Assembly: GCF_900187365.1 (NCBI RefSeq)
Contig: NZ_FYDG01000006.1
Coordinates: 1 to 64,000, forward strand
Length of the DNA stretch: 64,000 nucleotides
Source: Rhodoblastus acidophilus
Lineage (GTDB): Bacteria > Pseudomonadota > Alphaproteobacteria > Rhizobiales > Beijerinckiaceae
Direction: 5' to 3'
In this document: piece by piece, positions 42,325-52,423 of the stretch
How the letters are laid out: every line of letters begins with the position of its first letter
Numbering within the stretch: position 1 is the stretch's first letter
The notes under the pieces: model-generated
What the model was told of the DNA's origin: nothing
Seen by the model: only the letters and a program-made list of their open reading frames with translations
The model's database searches: none
Translations under genes and position numbers: made by a program

Positions 42325-44157
42325 ATGGCTTCTTCTGACGCGCCGGCGAACCCGGCCCTTGGCGGCAAGGCCTATCCGATCGTCGACCACACGTTCGACG
42401 TGGTGGTGGTCGGCGCCGGCGGCGCGGGCTTGCGCGCCACTGTCGGCTGCTCGCAGGCCGGTCTGCGCACCGCCTGCATTTCCAAGGTGTTTCCGACCCG
42501 GTCCCACACGGTCGCGGCGCAGGGCGGCGTCGCCGCCTCGCTGGCGAACATGGGGCCGGACAATTGGAAATGGCACATGTACGACACCGTCAAGGGCTCC
42601 GACTGGCTCGGAGACCAGGACGCGATCGAATATCTCTGCCGCAACGCCCCTGACGCCGTTTACGAGCTGGAGCATTGGGGCGTGCCCTTCTCCCGCACGG
42701 CCGAGGGAAAAATCTACCAGCGCCCGTTCGGCGGCATGACCACCGACTTCGGCAAGGGCCCGCCGGCCCAGCGCACCTGCGCCGCCGCCGACCGCACCGG
42801 CCATGCGATGCTTCACACGCTTTACGGTCAGGCGCTGAAGAATTCGACCGAGTTCTTCATCGAATATTTCGCCATCGACCTGATCATGGACGCGGAAGGC
42901 AAGTGCCGCGGCGTGGTCTGCCTGAAGCTGGACGACGGCACCATCCACCGGTTCCGCTCGCAACTGGTCATTCTGGCCACCGGCGGCTACGGCCGCGCCT
43001 ATTTCTCCGCCACTTCGGCCCATACCTGCACTGGCGACGGCGGCGGCATGATTCTCCGCGCCGGCCTGCCGATTCAGGATCTGGAATTCGTGCAATTCCA
43101 CCCGACCGGCATTTATGGCGCAGGCTGCCTGATCACCGAGGGCGCGCGCGGCGAAGGCGGCTATCTCACCAACGCCAAGGGCGAGCGCTTCATGGAGCGT
43201 TACGCGCCGTCGGTGAAGGATCTGGCGCCGCGCGACATGGTCTCGCGCGCCATGACCATGGAAATCCGCGAGGGACGCGGCGTCGGCAAGAATGCGGACC
43301 ATATCTATCTGCATCTCGACCACCTCGACCCGGCGATCCTGCACGAGCGTCTGCCCGGCATTTCGGAAAGCGCCAAGATTTTCGCCGGCGTCGACGTGAC
43401 CCGCGAGCCGATCCCGGTGCTGCCGACCGTCCACTACAATATGGGCGGCATCCAGACCAACTATCACGGCGAAGTGCTGACCAAGAAGGGCGACAATCCC
43501 GACGTGGTGGTGCCCGGCCTGATGGCGCTCGGCGAAGCGGCCTGCGTGTCGGTCCATGGCGCCAATCGTCTCGGCTCCAACTCGCTGATCGACCTGGTGG
43601 TGTTCGGCCGCGCCGCCGGCCTGCAGGCCGCCGAGATCGTCAAGCCCGGCGCCAAGCAGCCGGAACTGCCGGCCAATTCGGCGGAACTGGCGCTGTCGCG
43701 CCTCGACCGCTACCGCCACGCCAATGGCGCCACGCCGACGGCCGACCTGCGCCTGCGGATGCAGAAGGTGATGCAGAACAATTGCGCGGTGTACCGCACC
43801 GGCGAAGTGCTGCAGGAGGGATGCCGGCTGATCCACGACGTCTGGTCGGGCCGCGACGACATCAAGGTCACCGACCGCTCGCTGATTTGGAACTCCGATC
43901 TGATCGAGACGCTGGAGTTCGACAATCTCATCGTTCAGGCGGTGGTCACCATGGTTGGCGCGGAAAACCGCAAGGAATCGCGCGGCGCCCACGCCCGCGA
44001 GGATTTCGCGCAACGCGACGACGCCAACTGGATGAAGCACACGCTGGCGACCATTGACGATGACGCCAAGAAGGTGTCGATCGATTATCGCCCGGTCCAC
44101 AGCTACACCATGACCGACGAGGTTTCGTATATCGAGCCCAAGGCTCGCGTGTACTGA
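42325..44157 (+). CDS. sdhA: Succinate dehydrogenase flavoprotein subunit
   Basis: A 610-aa flavoprotein that oxidises succinate to fumarate. The dinucleotide-binding GAGGAGLRA lies near 36; the covalent FAD His is in [11 protein letters not shown]. Substrate residues lie in HPTGIYGAG and HYNMGGI, and AREAPIDRR-type C-terminal residues ([14 protein letters not shown]) complete the pattern. Full length. Confidence 0.97.
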   Translation: MASSDAPANPALGGKAYPIVDHTFDVVVVGAGGAGLRATVGCSQAGLRTACISKVFPTRSHTVAAQGGVAASLANMGPDNWKWHMYDTVKGSDWLGDQDAIEYLCRNAPDAVYELEHWGVPFSRTAEGKIYQRPFGGMTTDFGKGPPAQRTCAAADRTGHAMLHTLYGQALKNSTEFFIEYFAIDLIMDAEGKCRGVVCLKLDDGTIHRFRSQLVILATGGYGRAYFSATSAHTCTGDGGGMILRAGLPIQDLEFVQFHPTGIYGAGCLITEGARGEGGYLTNAKGERFMERYAPSVKDLAPRDMVSRAMTMEIREGRGVGKNADHIYLHLDHLDPAILHERLPGISESAKIFAGVDVTREPIPVLPTVHYNMGGIQTNYHGEVLTKKGDNPDVVVPGLMALGEAACVSVHGANRLGSNSLIDLVVFGRAAGLQAAEIVKPGAKQPELPANSAELALSRLDRYRHANGATPTADLRLRMQKVMQNNCAVYRTGEVLQEGCRLIHDVWSGRDDIKVTDRSLIWNSDLIETLEFDNLIVQAVVTMVGAENRKESRGAHAREDFAQRDDANWMKHTLATIDDDAKKVSIDYRPVHSYTMTDEVSYIEPKARVY

Positions 44158-44170
44158 TCGAGGATTTAAA

Positions 44171-44950
44171 ATGGTCGAACTCGCCCTACCTAAAAACTCG
44201 GTCTATGGACCCGGCAAGATCTGGCCCAAGCCGGCCCATGCGACGAAGCTCACCGAATTCCGCATCTATCGCTGGAATCCGGACGACGGGCGCAACCCCC
44301 AGATCGACACCTTTTTTGTCGATCGCGAGGATTGCGGCCCGATGGTGCTCGACGCGCTGCTCTACATCAAGAACAAGATCGATCCGACCTTGACGCTGCG
44401 CCGCTCCTGCCGCGAAGGCATTTGCGGCTCCTGCGCCATGAACATCGACGGTCAGAACACCCTGGCCTGCACCAAGGCCATCGACGACGTGAACGCGCCG
44501 GTGAAAATCTTCCCGCTGCCGCACATGCCGGTGGTGAAGGATCTGGTGCCGGATCTGACCCATTTCTACGCCCAGCACGCCTCGATCGAGCCCTGGCTCA
44601 AGACGGAGACGCCGGCGCCGGAAAAGGAATGGCTGCAATCGCCGGTCGATCGCGCCAAGCTCGACGGCCTCTACGAGTGCATCCTTTGCGCCTGCTGCTC
44701 GACGTCGTGTCCGTCCTACTGGTGGAACGGCGACCGCTATCTCGGTCCGTCCGCTCTGCTGCAGGCCTATCGCTGGCTGATCGATTCGCGCGACGAAGGC
44801 ACTGGCGAGCGCCTCGACGATCTGGAAGATCCGTTCCGGCTCTACCGCTGCCACACCATCATGAACTGCGCCCGCGCCTGCCCCAAGGGTCTGAACCCCG
44901 CCAAGGCCATCGCGGAAATCAAGAATCTGATGGTGGCGCGTCAGGCGTAA
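44171..44950 (+). CDS. sdhB: Succinate dehydrogenase iron-sulfur subunit
   Basis: A 259-aa subunit with three Fe-S clusters. [2Fe-2S]: CREGICGSC and NTLAC. [4Fe-4S]: CILCACC with SCP. [3Fe-4S]: [17 protein letters not shown]. Electrons pass from SdhA to the membrane quinone. It is the last gene of sdhCDAB and is followed by a terminator. Confidence 0.97.
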   Translation: MVELALPKNSVYGPGKIWPKPAHATKLTEFRIYRWNPDDGRNPQIDTFFVDREDCGPMVLDALLYIKNKIDPTLTLRRSCREGICGSCAMNIDGQNTLACTKAIDDVNAPVKIFPLPHMPVVKDLVPDLTHFYAQHASIEPWLKTETPAPEKEWLQSPVDRAKLDGLYECILCACCSTSCPSYWWNGDRYLGPSALLQAYRWLIDSRDEGTGERLDDLEDPFRLYRCHTIMNCARACPKGLNPAKAIAEIKNLMVARQA

Positions 44951-44971
44951 TCCGCCGCCCCCGTTTACAAC

Positions 44972-45004
44972 AAGGGCGCGTCCCCGCGGGGGACGCGCCC
45001 TTTT
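44972..45004 (+). terminator. Terminator of sdhCDAB
   Basis: A 14-bp stem (44972-44985 with 44989-45002) with a 3-base loop and a T-run. Confidence 0.9.
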
Positions 45005-45122
45005 GTTTGGCCGGTCAGGCGGCGTCGGTTTCGACCGGCTTGAGCTTGCCCGACGGACGCTTTCGCGCGTCAATCGCAGGGCAGGGCGCCCTCGCCGCCA
45101 TTGCGGGAGCCTGGCGACGCGC

Positions 45123-45150
45123 AAAAAAGCGCGCCCCGAAGGACGCGCTC
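45123..45150 (-). terminator. Terminator of the GNAT gene
   Basis: The minus strand shows a stem of about 9 bp with a TTCG loop and a T6-7 tract. A T-run on the plus side makes it partly bidirectional. Confidence 0.7.
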
Positions 45151-45176
45151 TTTTATCGTTCGATGGTGCGGGCGCC

Positions 45177-45770
45177 TCAGGCGACCCGGCGCTGCTGCAG
45201 CGAGAAAACCCGAGTTTGCAGATCCAGCATGGCCGTGGCGAAGCTGGTGGCGTTGTCGGCGAATTCGCCCCACACCGTGGCGGCGTCGGGGGCGCGAGCC
45301 ACCAACTTGCCGGTGCTGTCGTCGGTCTCGAAATGCAGGTCGGCGGAGAATTTCCGCGCCAGCGCTTGCATCGCCACATTGCTGGCGAGGCAGGTCATGT
45401 AGAGGGCGTCGGCGCGGCGGTTGCGCGCCGCCCGCACGATGCGCGACATCAGTTCGGTGCCCACCCCGCGCCGGCGCCATTCCTTCTCAACGGAAAACGC
45501 CGCCTCGACGGAGCCGCCGATGATGTTGTTGCCGACCGAGCGCAGTTCGCCCGCGCCGCGCAGCACGCCATCCACGTAATAGCCATAGATCACGTCGTCG
45601 ATGCCGAAGCAGCGCTCCGCGTAGCGGGTGAGAAAATCGTCGTTGACCGCCATTGCGTAGCGGTCGTAACGGCTTTGCGCGTCCAGACGGAGAAGGTGGT
45701 CCCGGAACGCCGGCAGGTCGGCCGGCCACAGTCTGCGAACTACGCCGCCATGGATCATCGCCTGTTCCAT
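45177..45770 (-). CDS. GNAT family N-acetyltransferase
   Basis: A 197-aa protein. The acetyl-CoA binding motif is EKEWRRRGVGTELMSRIVRAAR (about residues 96-117). The N-terminus (VRRLWPADLPAFRDHLLRLDAQSRYDRY) and GYYVDGVLRGAGELR fit the family. The substrate is unknown. The start at 45770 is used; MIHGG four codons later is an alternative. Upstream is a palindromic region that may be an operator. Confidence 0.85.
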   Translation of the reverse strand: MEQAMIHGGVVRRLWPADLPAFRDHLLRLDAQSRYDRYAMAVNDDFLTRYAERCFGIDDVIYGYYVDGVLRGAGELRSVGNNIIGGSVEAAFSVEKEWRRRGVGTELMSRIVRAARNRRADALYMTCLASNVAMQALARKFSADLHFETDDSTGKLVARAPDAATVWGEFADNATSFATAMLDLQTRVFSLQQRRVA

Positions 45771-46053
45771 GTGGTCTTCCTATTCCTCTGCGCGGCGGTA
45801 CAGCCGCTGTTGAAGCTCACCCCCCTCGGCGAACGTTTCCTCGATTATTATTATTATGGTGCACTGCAGCAATTAGTTCAAGGGCAGTTCGCCTGCAAAT
45901 GACATTTATCAGGTGATAAAATGACTTTTGTCATCTTATCACAAAAAGCGCACAACTTTCAGCAAGCACGACGTGAAATCGTTCCATCACAATATATTGC
46001 AGTGCAACATGTTTGGGCGACGCTTCCGCCGAAGCGCGCTACTTTTTACGCGG
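45771..46053. other. Intergenic region with palindromic operator-like sequence
   Basis: About 280 bases between two minus-strand genes, more AT-rich than its surroundings, with no supported CDS. It contains the palindromes at 45906-45942. Confidence 0.55.
45906..45942. promoter_or_regulatory. Overlapping palindromes, candidate operator for the GNAT gene
   Basis: TTATCA-GG-TGATAA (45906-45919) overlaps GTGATAAAATGAC-TTTT-GTCATCTTATCAC (45913-45942; 13-bp arms, one mismatch). Three TTATCA-type half-sites in 37 bases suggest cooperative binding of a dimeric regulator. No T-run makes a terminator unlikely. The site is 136-172 bases upstream of the GNAT start. Confidence 0.5.
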
Positions 46054-46455
46054 TCAAGCCAGCAATTCAACCAAGGCGGGAATCAATGGCTCATCCGCTG
46101 GCGGCATCGAATAGTCCCGCAGCTTGGTCGCCGCAACCCATTTCAGCGTTTGACCTTCGCGTGCGGCAATATGTCCTTCCCACCGACGGCACACATACAA
46201 TGGCATCAAAAGATGAAAATCCGGATAACCATGACTGGCGAAGGTCAAAGGGGCGAGACAGGCCGCCTTTACGGAGATCCCCAGTTCTTCTTGCAACTCG
46301 CGGATCAAGGCTTGTTCGGGGCGTTCGCCGGCGTCGATCTTCCCGCCGGGAAATTCCCACAGGCCGGCGAGCGACTTGCCTTCCGGCCTCTGCGCGATCA
46401 GCACGCGATTGTCGGCGTCCACCAGCGCAGCCGCGACGACGAGCAGCAGCTTCAT
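46054..46455 (-). CDS. mutT: Nudix hydrolase, MutT type (8-oxo-dGTP diphosphatase)
   Basis: A 133-aa Nudix protein. The Nudix box GGKIDAGERPEQALIRELQEELGI (G-x5-E-x7-REUXEEXGU pattern) is complete. RVLIAQRPEGKSLAGLWEFPGGK is typical of MutT, which removes oxidised dGTP. It lies downstream of argJ in the same direction, 84 bases away. Confidence 0.92.
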   Translation of the reverse strand: MKLLLVVAAALVDADNRVLIAQRPEGKSLAGLWEFPGGKIDAGERPEQALIRELQEELGISVKAACLAPLTFASHGYPDFHLLMPLYVCRRWEGHIAAREGQTLKWVAATKLRDYSMPPADEPLIPALVELLA

Positions 46456-46539
46456 GTCGGCTCCTTGCGGCGAGCGTCGTCGAGGACGCGCCGTTTCCGT
46501 TTCGATGATCGAGAGAGGGCGTCCGGAGACGCCCAGGAT

Positions 46540-47787
46540 TTATGACCGGTAATCGCCGTTGATGGCGACATATTCCTTGGTCAGGTCGCAGGTCCAGACG
46601 GTCGCCGCGCCATCGCCGATGTCGAGGTCGGCGCGGATCACGATCGTGTCCTTTTTCATTTCGGTCGTCACCGCCGCCTCGTCATAATCGGGGTCGCGCA
46701 ACCCGTTATGCGCCACGCGGATGCCGTTGAACCAGATCGACAGGCGGTCGCGGTCGGCCTTTTCGCCGGCCTTGCCGACGGCCATGACCACGCGGCCCCA
46801 ATTGGCGTCCTCGCCGGCCACCGCCGTCTTCACCAGCGGGGAATTGGCGATGGAGAAGGCGATGCGCTTCGCCGCCTTGTCGCTGTCGGCGCCGGTCACC
46901 TGCACTTCAATGAAATGCCGGGCGCCCTCGCCGTCGCGCGCCACCTGCTGCGCCAGATCGACCAGCAGGGCGTCGAGTTTTTCGGCGAAATCCTCGAGAT
47001 CCTCGTCGCGGGCCTTCTTGACCTTCCTCTGGCCGCGCGCTTCCGCCGCGCCGGTGGCGAACAGCATCAGCGTGTCGGAGGTGGAGGTGTCGCTGTCCAC
47101 CGTCAGCGAATTGAACGAATCCTTCACGCCCCTGGACAGCAGTTTTTGCAGCGCTTCGGAGGAAATGGCGGCGTCGGTGAAGACATAGGCCAGCATGGTC
47201 GCCATATCCGGCGCGATCATGCCGGCGCCTTTGGCGATGCCGTTGATCGTGACCTCGACGCCGTCGATCATGGCTTTAGCCGTGGCGACTTTCGGGAACG
47301 TGTCGGTCGTCATGATGGCGCGGGCGGCGTCGATCCAGGCGTCGGCGCGGGCGTCGGCGGCGAGGCGCTCAAGCACGCCTTCAAATTTCCGGGCGTCGAG
47401 CGGTTCGCCGATCACGCCGGTCGAGGCGAGGAAAATCTCGCTTTCGTCGGCGCCGACGGCCTTTGCCGCCAGTTTCGCCGTCAGTTCGGTCGCCTCGCGG
47501 CCGACCTTGCCGGTGAAGGCGTTGGCGTTGCCGGAATTGACCACCAGCGCGCGGGCCGTGCCGCCTTCGAGATTGTCGCGGCACCAGTCCACCGGCGCGG
47601 ACGGGCACCGGGAGGTGGTGAAGACGCCGGCCACGGCGGCCGGCTTGTCGAACACGGCGAGAACCACGTCGGTGCGGCCCTGGTAGCGAATGCCCGCTGC
47701 GCCGGCGGCGAGGCGCACGCCGTCGATCGGCGGCAGTTCGGCGTAGAATTTGGGCGCAAGGGGGGAGAGCGGGGCGGGCGCGGCCAT
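46540..47787 (-). CDS. argJ: Bifunctional ornithine acetyltransferase/N-acetylglutamate synthase
   Basis: A 415-aa ArgJ that transfers the acetyl group from acetylornithine to glutamate in arginine synthesis. The self-cleavage site is in [15 protein letters not shown] (Thr of ATM-L). GSGNANA-type motif ([11 protein letters not shown]) and [19 protein letters not shown] fit the family. The ATG at 47787 is used. It is followed by mutT. Confidence 0.94.
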   Translation of the reverse strand: MAAPAPLSPLAPKFYAELPPIDGVRLAAGAAGIRYQGRTDVVLAVFDKPAAVAGVFTTSRCPSAPVDWCRDNLEGGTARALVVNSGNANAFTGKVGREATELTAKLAAKAVGADESEIFLASTGVIGEPLDARKFEGVLERLAADARADAWIDAARAIMTTDTFPKVATAKAMIDGVEVTINGIAKGAGMIAPDMATMLAYVFTDAAISSEALQKLLSRGVKDSFNSLTVDSDTSTSDTLMLFATGAAEARGQRKVKKARDEDLEDFAEKLDALLVDLAQQVARDGEGARHFIEVQVTGADSDKAAKRIAFSIANSPLVKTAVAGEDANWGRVVMAVGKAGEKADRDRLSIWFNGIRVAHNGLRDPDYDEAAVTTEMKKDTIVIRADLDIGDGAATVWTCDLTKEYVAINGDYRS

Positions 47788-47906
47788 CGGATAAGTCCTC
47801 GTGCTTTTTGGAAGCCGTCTTCGTTTGCGTCGCCGAAGCGTCGCCGTCAAGGCGCAATCCTGGCGGAAAGCGGGCGCGCCGCCGTCCGTCACGACTGAAA
47901 TGGCAA

Positions 47907-47932
47907 GAAAAAGCCCCGCAGAAGCGGGGCTT
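47907..47932 (-). terminator. Terminator of the PPIase gene
   Basis: A 9-bp stem (47911-47919 with 47924-47932) with a 4-base loop; the minus strand continues with a T-run (TTTTTCTTG). Confidence 0.85.
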
Positions 47933-47944
47933 TGAAGCTCTGCC

Positions 47945-48778
47945 TTATTTCTTGGCGGGCTCGTCCGCGCGGGTGATCTTGGCGGCGTCGCGCAGCTTCA
48001 TGATGGCTTCGCTCTGCACCTTCTGCTGCACGAAATGCTCGACCTGGTCCTTGACCTGATCGAAGGGCGGGAAGGCCTTCTGGCGCTTTTCCAGCACCTT
48101 GATCACATGCCAGCCGAACTGCGTCTTGACCGGGTCGGACACCTTGCCCGCTTCGGTCTTGAACGCGACGTCGGCGAATTCCGGCACCATGCGGTCCTTG
48201 GTGAACCAGCCGAGATCGCCGCCCTTGGACCCCGGGTCCTTGGAGAGTTCGTCGGCCAGCTTGCCGAAATCCTCGCCTTTCTTCAGGCGCTCCTCGACCT
48301 TCTTGGCCTCGTCCTCGGTGGGGACGAGAATATGCAGCGCGTGAATCTCGTCTTCCGGCTTCTGCGCCTTGGCGGCCTCGTCATAGACCTGCTTTTCGGC
48401 GGCGGGCGTGACGCCTTCCTTGGTGACCTTGCCGAGATAGGTCTCCATGAGCAGCTTCTGGCGGAAATAGGCGAGTTTCTTGGCGAAATCCTGGCTCTGG
48501 TCGAGCTTGTCGGCCGTGGCCTTCTGGTTCACCAGCGTGATGTCGATGAGATAGTCGAGCAGGGCCTTCTGGCGGGCCGACTCGTCCATCTGCTTGGGCA
48601 GGGCGTTGCCGACGTCGGCGCTCGCCGCCTCGACGTCCGCGTCAGTGATCTCCGCGCCATTGACGGTGGCCAGCACCTTGGCGGCGGCGGGGTACGAAGC
48701 GAGGGCCAGCGCGCCGGCGCAAAGGGGAAGGGCGAGAGCGGCGCGGCGCAAGGCCGCGAGGGCGGGAGAAAATGCCAT
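47945..48778 (-). CDS. Parvulin-type peptidyl-prolyl isomerase, exported
   Basis: A 277-aa protein with a signal peptide (about 1-33, [20 protein letters not shown]). The N-terminal SurA/PrsA-like chaperone helices include [13 protein letters not shown]; the parvulin domain starts at [30 protein letters not shown] and includes [23 protein letters not shown] and GWHVIKV. It assists folding of periplasmic or outer-membrane proteins. A Lys-rich end follows. The ATG at 48778 is chosen to begin the signal peptide. Confidence 0.92.
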   Translation of the reverse strand: MAFSPALAALRRAALALPLCAGALALASYPAAAKVLATVNGAEITDADVEAASADVGNALPKQMDESARQKALLDYLIDITLVNQKATADKLDQSQDFAKKLAYFRQKLLMETYLGKVTKEGVTPAAEKQVYDEAAKAQKPEDEIHALHILVPTEDEAKKVEERLKKGEDFGKLADELSKDPGSKGGDLGWFTKDRMVPEFADVAFKTEAGKVSDPVKTQFGWHVIKVLEKRQKAFPPFDQVKDQVEHFVQQKVQSEAIMKLRDAAKITRADEPAKK

Positions 48779-48922
48779 TGGGGGTGCAAGCTCCAAGAGT
48801 GAAACGGCGGGCGGTGACCTTTTGCCCGAAATCATGCGTCATCACAAGTTCTCGCCGCGATTGCGCCGGGCCGTGTCATGGTCTAGACCGGAGAAGAGGA
48901 GCGCGATTTCGCGAATAACGAT

Positions 48923-49156
48923 ATGGCCGAGAAGAAGATCATCTGGACCAACGCCGGAACCTTGATCGCGCTGGCGATCCTCGTCGGCACCGAACTGGTC
49001 GGCGCCTCCTGGGCGGCGGGCTGGGCCCTCAGCGGCCTGTTCCAGCTGGGATCGACCATCGGCCGGGCGATGGAGCTGGTTTTCATCGCGATCGGCTTCG
49101 TCGGTCTCTATTACTTCATGCGCAAGGCTGTCGCGCACGAGCCTTTCCGCCACTGA
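48923..49156 (+). CDS. Small two-helix membrane protein, hypothetical
   Basis: A 77-aa protein with two hydrophobic helices (about 10-35 and 47-66). MAEKKIIWTNAGTLIALAILVGTELVG is the N-terminus. I recognise no family. It is just upstream of the opgG-like gene on the same strand, 16 bases away, so probably an operon with it. Confidence 0.65.
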   Translation: MAEKKIIWTNAGTLIALAILVGTELVGASWAAGWALSGLFQLGSTIGRAMELVFIAIGFVGLYYFMRKAVAHEPFRH

Positions 49157-49172
49157 CCCCCCAGGCCTTTCC

Positions 49173-50780
49173 ATGACATCAACCTTTGATCGCAGGGCTT
49201 TCTGCAAGAGCTTCGCCCTCTCCGCAGCCGCCGGACTCGCCGGCGCGGGCGGCGGCGCCGCGCTCGCCGCCACGCCGGGCCTGAAGCTCGGACCCGAGAA
49301 ACCGTTCACCTTCGAGGCGCTGCAGGCGCAGGCCAAGAAAATGTCGGGCGAGTCCTATGTCGGCCCAGGCGCGCCCGCGCCCGACATCCTCGACAAGATC
49401 GACTATGACGCCTGGGGCAAGATTCGCTTCAACAACGATTTCGCGCTCAACGCCACCGGGCCGAACCGGTTCCCGGTGACCTTTTTCCACCTCGGCCGCT
49501 TCTTCAAGAAGGCGGTGGCGATCCATGTCGTCGAGAACGGCAAGGCGCGCGAGATCATCTACGACCAGTCCTATTTCGACATGCCCGCGGATTCGCCGGC
49601 CAAGGCCCTGCCGAAGGGCGTGGGTTTCGCCGGTTTCCGCTTCCAGGAGCCGAAGGACGGGACGAAATACGACTGGCATGGGAATGATTGGGTCGCGTTC
49701 CTCGGCGCCTCCTATTTCCGCGCCATCGGCTCGCTGCACCAATACGGCCTTTCGGCGCGAGGGGTCGCGCTGGACACGGCGGTGGCGGATCGCAACGAGG
49801 AATTCCCGGATTTCACCAAAATCTACATCGGGCCGCAGGAGGGCGATTCCGTCACCATCTTCGCGCTGCTGGAAGGTCCGAAAATCGTCGGCGCCGTCAA
49901 GTTCGTGATGGCGCGCGGCGAGGGCGTGGTGATGGACATCGACCAGGCCTTCTACCTGCGCGGCAATGTCGCGCGGTTCGGCGTGGCGCCGCTCACCTCG
50001 ATGTACTGGTTCTCGGAGACCGCCAAGCCGACCATGATCGACTGGCGCCCGGAAGTGCATGATTCCGACGGTCTGGCGATGTGGACCGGCTGGGGCGGCC
50101 GGCTCTGGCGCCCGCTCAACGATCCGCCGCATATCATGGCCTCGGCTTTTTCCGACATCAACCCCAAGGGGTTCGGCCTGCTGCAACGCGACCGCGTGTT
50201 CGACCACTATATCGACGGCGTGAATTACGAGAAGCGCCCCAGCCTGTGGGTCGAGCCGAAGGGCGAGTGGGGCAAGGGCGCCATCCATCTGGTGGAGTTG
50301 ACGACCGACGACGAGATTCACGACAATATCGTGGCCATGTGGGTGCCCGACGCGCCCGCCGTGGCCGGTTCGGAATTCCATTTCTCCTATCGGCTGCACT
50401 GGCAGGCCGACGAGCCGTTCTTTCCCGCCAATCTCGCGCGTGTGGTCGCCACCCGCCTGGGTCGGGGCGGGCAGCCGGGCCAGCCGCGCCCGCCGGGCGT
50501 GCGCAAGTTCCTGATCGAGTTTTTGGGCGGCCCGCTGGCCGATCTGCCCAAGGGCGTGATGCCGGAGCTGGACGTCTCGGCCTCGCGCGGCACGTTCGGC
50601 GCGTACCGGCTGATGGAGGCCGTGCCCGATGACGTGCCGGGCCATTGGCGGGTGCAGTTCGACCTCGCCAATATCGAAGGCAACGATCCCGTGGAGTTGC
50701 GCGCCTTCCTGAAACTCGGCGACCGCGCCCTGTCGGAGACCTGGATGTTCCAGTATCATCCGATGCAGCCGGGAACCTAG
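49173..50780 (+). CDS. Periplasmic glucan biosynthesis protein OpgG/MdoG
   Basis: A 535-aa protein. A signal peptide is at about 1-32 (DRRAFCKSFALSAAAGLAGAGGG; one Arg pair suggests the Tat route). The rest is the OpgG/MdoG fold (FTFEALQAQAKKMSGESYVGPGAPAPDILDKIDYDAWGKIRF, GFRFQEPKDGTKYDW, ASYFRAIG, GRGGQPGQP and so on). OpgG helps build osmoregulated periplasmic glucans. No opgH gene was found in the window. Confidence 0.92.
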   Translation: MTSTFDRRAFCKSFALSAAAGLAGAGGGAALAATPGLKLGPEKPFTFEALQAQAKKMSGESYVGPGAPAPDILDKIDYDAWGKIRFNNDFALNATGPNRFPVTFFHLGRFFKKAVAIHVVENGKAREIIYDQSYFDMPADSPAKALPKGVGFAGFRFQEPKDGTKYDWHGNDWVAFLGASYFRAIGSLHQYGLSARGVALDTAVADRNEEFPDFTKIYIGPQEGDSVTIFALLEGPKIVGAVKFVMARGEGVVMDIDQAFYLRGNVARFGVAPLTSMYWFSETAKPTMIDWRPEVHDSDGLAMWTGWGGRLWRPLNDPPHIMASAFSDINPKGFGLLQRDRVFDHYIDGVNYEKRPSLWVEPKGEWGKGAIHLVELTTDDEIHDNIVAMWVPDAPAVAGSEFHFSYRLHWQADEPFFPANLARVVATRLGRGGQPGQPRPPGVRKFLIEFLGGPLADLPKGVMPELDVSASRGTFGAYRLMEAVPDDVPGHWRVQFDLANIEGNDPVELRAFLKLGDRALSETWMFQYHPMQPGT

Positions 50781-50844
50781 GGAGACATCGCGTCTCCCTT
50801 TCTTCTCCCGCCTGCCGGGGGATGAGCAGGAAGAAGGCGGCGGC

Positions 50845-51009
50845 ATGGCCTCGGACACACGCTTGCATCGTCACGGTCACACGCATGCGCCCGCGCCGCG
50901 GCGCGAGGCGGGCTTCTCGCTTTTGCGCCTGTCCGCCGCGCGCCGCATCGGCCTGGCGCTGATTGTCGTGGCGCTGTTGTGGGGAGGGGTGCTTTGGGCG
51001 CTGTCCTGA
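50845..51009 (+). CDS. Small His-rich single-pass protein upstream of an ABC ATPase
   Basis: A 54-aa ORF found by reading the sequence. The N-terminal part is His-rich (LHRHGHTHAP), followed by basic residues and one transmembrane helix (IGLALIVVALLWGGVLWAL). The His-rich segment could bind zinc or another metal. The stop at 51007 overlaps the ATPase start, so the two are coupled. No family is recognised. Confidence 0.5.
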   Translation: MASDTRLHRHGHTHAPAPRREAGFSLLRLSAARRIGLALIVVALLWGGVLWALS

Positions 51010-51752
51010 CGCCGCCGACCATCCGGCTGCGCGATCTCACGCTCGGCTACGACCGCCATCCCGCCGTTCATCATCTCGACGGCGCCATCGCGCCCGGCGC
51101 TCTGCTGGCGATTTGCGGCCCCAACGGCGCCGGCAAATCGACGCTGATCAAATCCATTGTCGGGATCGTCAAGCCGATGGGCGGCGCCGTCGATTTCGGC
51201 GGCGCGCGGGCGCGCGAAACCATCGCTTATCTGCCGCAGGCGGCGCAGATCGACCTGAGCTTTCCCATCAACGTGTTCGACATGGCCGCGATGGGCCTGT
51301 GGCGCGACATCGGGCCGTTCGGGGGCGTGTGCGCGGCGGGCGCGCGCAAGGCGCATGAGGCGCTGGCCGCGGTCGGACTCACCGGCTTTGAGCGCCGCCA
51401 GATCGGCGCGCTGTCCGGCGGGCAGACGCAACGCCTGCTGTTCGCGCGGCTTATGTTGCAAGACGCGCCCGTCATCCTGCTCGACGAGCCGTTTTCCGGC
51501 ATCGACGAGCGCACCGTCGGCGATCTTCTGGCCCTGATGGCGCGCTGGCGCGGCGAAGGCCGCACCATCGTCGCCGTGCTGCACGATTTCGACATGGTGC
51601 GGCGGCGTTTTCCCGAAACGCTGCTGCTGGCGCGCGAGAAAATCTATTGGGGGCCGACCGAGGCGGCGCTGTCGCCCGACAATCTGGCGCGCGCGCGCCA
51701 GATGATCGAGGCGTTCGACGATCAGGCCCAGGCGTGCGCGCGCGCGCTTTGA
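50994..51752 (+). CDS. Metal-type ABC transporter ATPase
   Basis: A 252-aa ATPase. Walker A GPNGAGKST is near residue 42; signature LSGGQ; Walker B VILLDEPFSGID; His in VLHDFD. FPINVFDMAAMGLWRDIGPFGG resembles the Zn/Mn (ZnuC/MntB-like) ATPases. Start is uncertain: TTG at 50994 with a good GGAGG site, or GTG at 50979. No permease or binding-protein gene is adjacent, so it is an orphan ATPase in this window. Confidence 0.82.
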   Translation: MGAVLTPPTIRLRDLTLGYDRHPAVHHLDGAIAPGALLAICGPNGAGKSTLIKSIVGIVKPMGGAVDFGGARARETIAYLPQAAQIDLSFPINVFDMAAMGLWRDIGPFGGVCAAGARKAHEALAAVGLTGFERRQIGALSGGQTQRLLFARLMLQDAPVILLDEPFSGIDERTVGDLLALMARWRGEGRTIVAVLHDFDMVRRRFPETLLLAREKIYWGPTEAALSPDNLARARQMIEAFDDQAQACARAL

Positions 51753-51849
51753 CCGGGGGCGCGCCCGCCGGGCGCTTTGGTTAACGATAAGCTTTCCATC
51801 GGTTTTTGCGAGGCCTATACTCGCGACGCTTTGATGAGGGAGTTTTGTC

Positions 51850-52281
51850 ATGAATGTCTGGCGTCGTGTTTTGGGTGCGCTGATCGTTGCGGTCGGCGTC
51901 GGCGCTGCCTCCACCGCTTTCGCCGACAGCGGCTCCATTCGTCTCACGGTGGTCAAGGGCGGCTGGTTCCTCGGCGCCAACGGCGGCTCGGGCGTGCTGG
52001 TTTATCACGGCAAGCGCTACCCGCTCTCGGTCGGCGGCATCGACGCGGGGCTGGTGTTCGGCGTCTCCAAGACCGAGTTTCACGGTCGGGTCAGCCGCAT
52101 CAACCGCCCCTCGGACGTCGCCGGCGTTTATGGCGCGGGTGGGGCGGGCGCCGCTTTGGGCATGGGCGCCCGCGTGATCGCGCTGACCAACGAAAAAGGC
52201 GCCGTTTTGGAGCTGCAGGGCCGGCAAATCGGGCTGATCGCCAATCTCGACCTCAGCGGACTGGTCATTTCGCTGCGCTAG
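51850..52281 (+). CDS. Hypothetical exported protein
   Basis: A 143-aa protein with a signal peptide at about 1-25 (MNVWRRVLGALIVAVGVGAASTAFA). The mature part is rich in Gly, Val and Leu and looks beta-barrel or beta-sandwich-like (GGWFLGANGGSGVLVYHGKRYPLSVGGID, YGAGGAGAALGMGA). I recognise no family. The ATG at 51850 follows GAGGGAGTTTT. Confidence 0.7.
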   Translation: MNVWRRVLGALIVAVGVGAASTAFADSGSIRLTVVKGGWFLGANGGSGVLVYHGKRYPLSVGGIDAGLVFGVSKTEFHGRVSRINRPSDVAGVYGAGGAGAALGMGARVIALTNEKGAVLELQGRQIGLIANLDLSGLVISLR

Positions 52282-52423
52282 CGCGCGGCGCCATACCTTG
52301 CTTGTGGCTTGCGTTGGGCGAAATTGCAGCAACTTTAAGTTGTAAAATGTTTGGCCGGGACTCGCGGATTTGTTAACTATTGATTCATAAATATCGTTAC
52401 TGATTCGCTGCGAGGGGCGCAAA

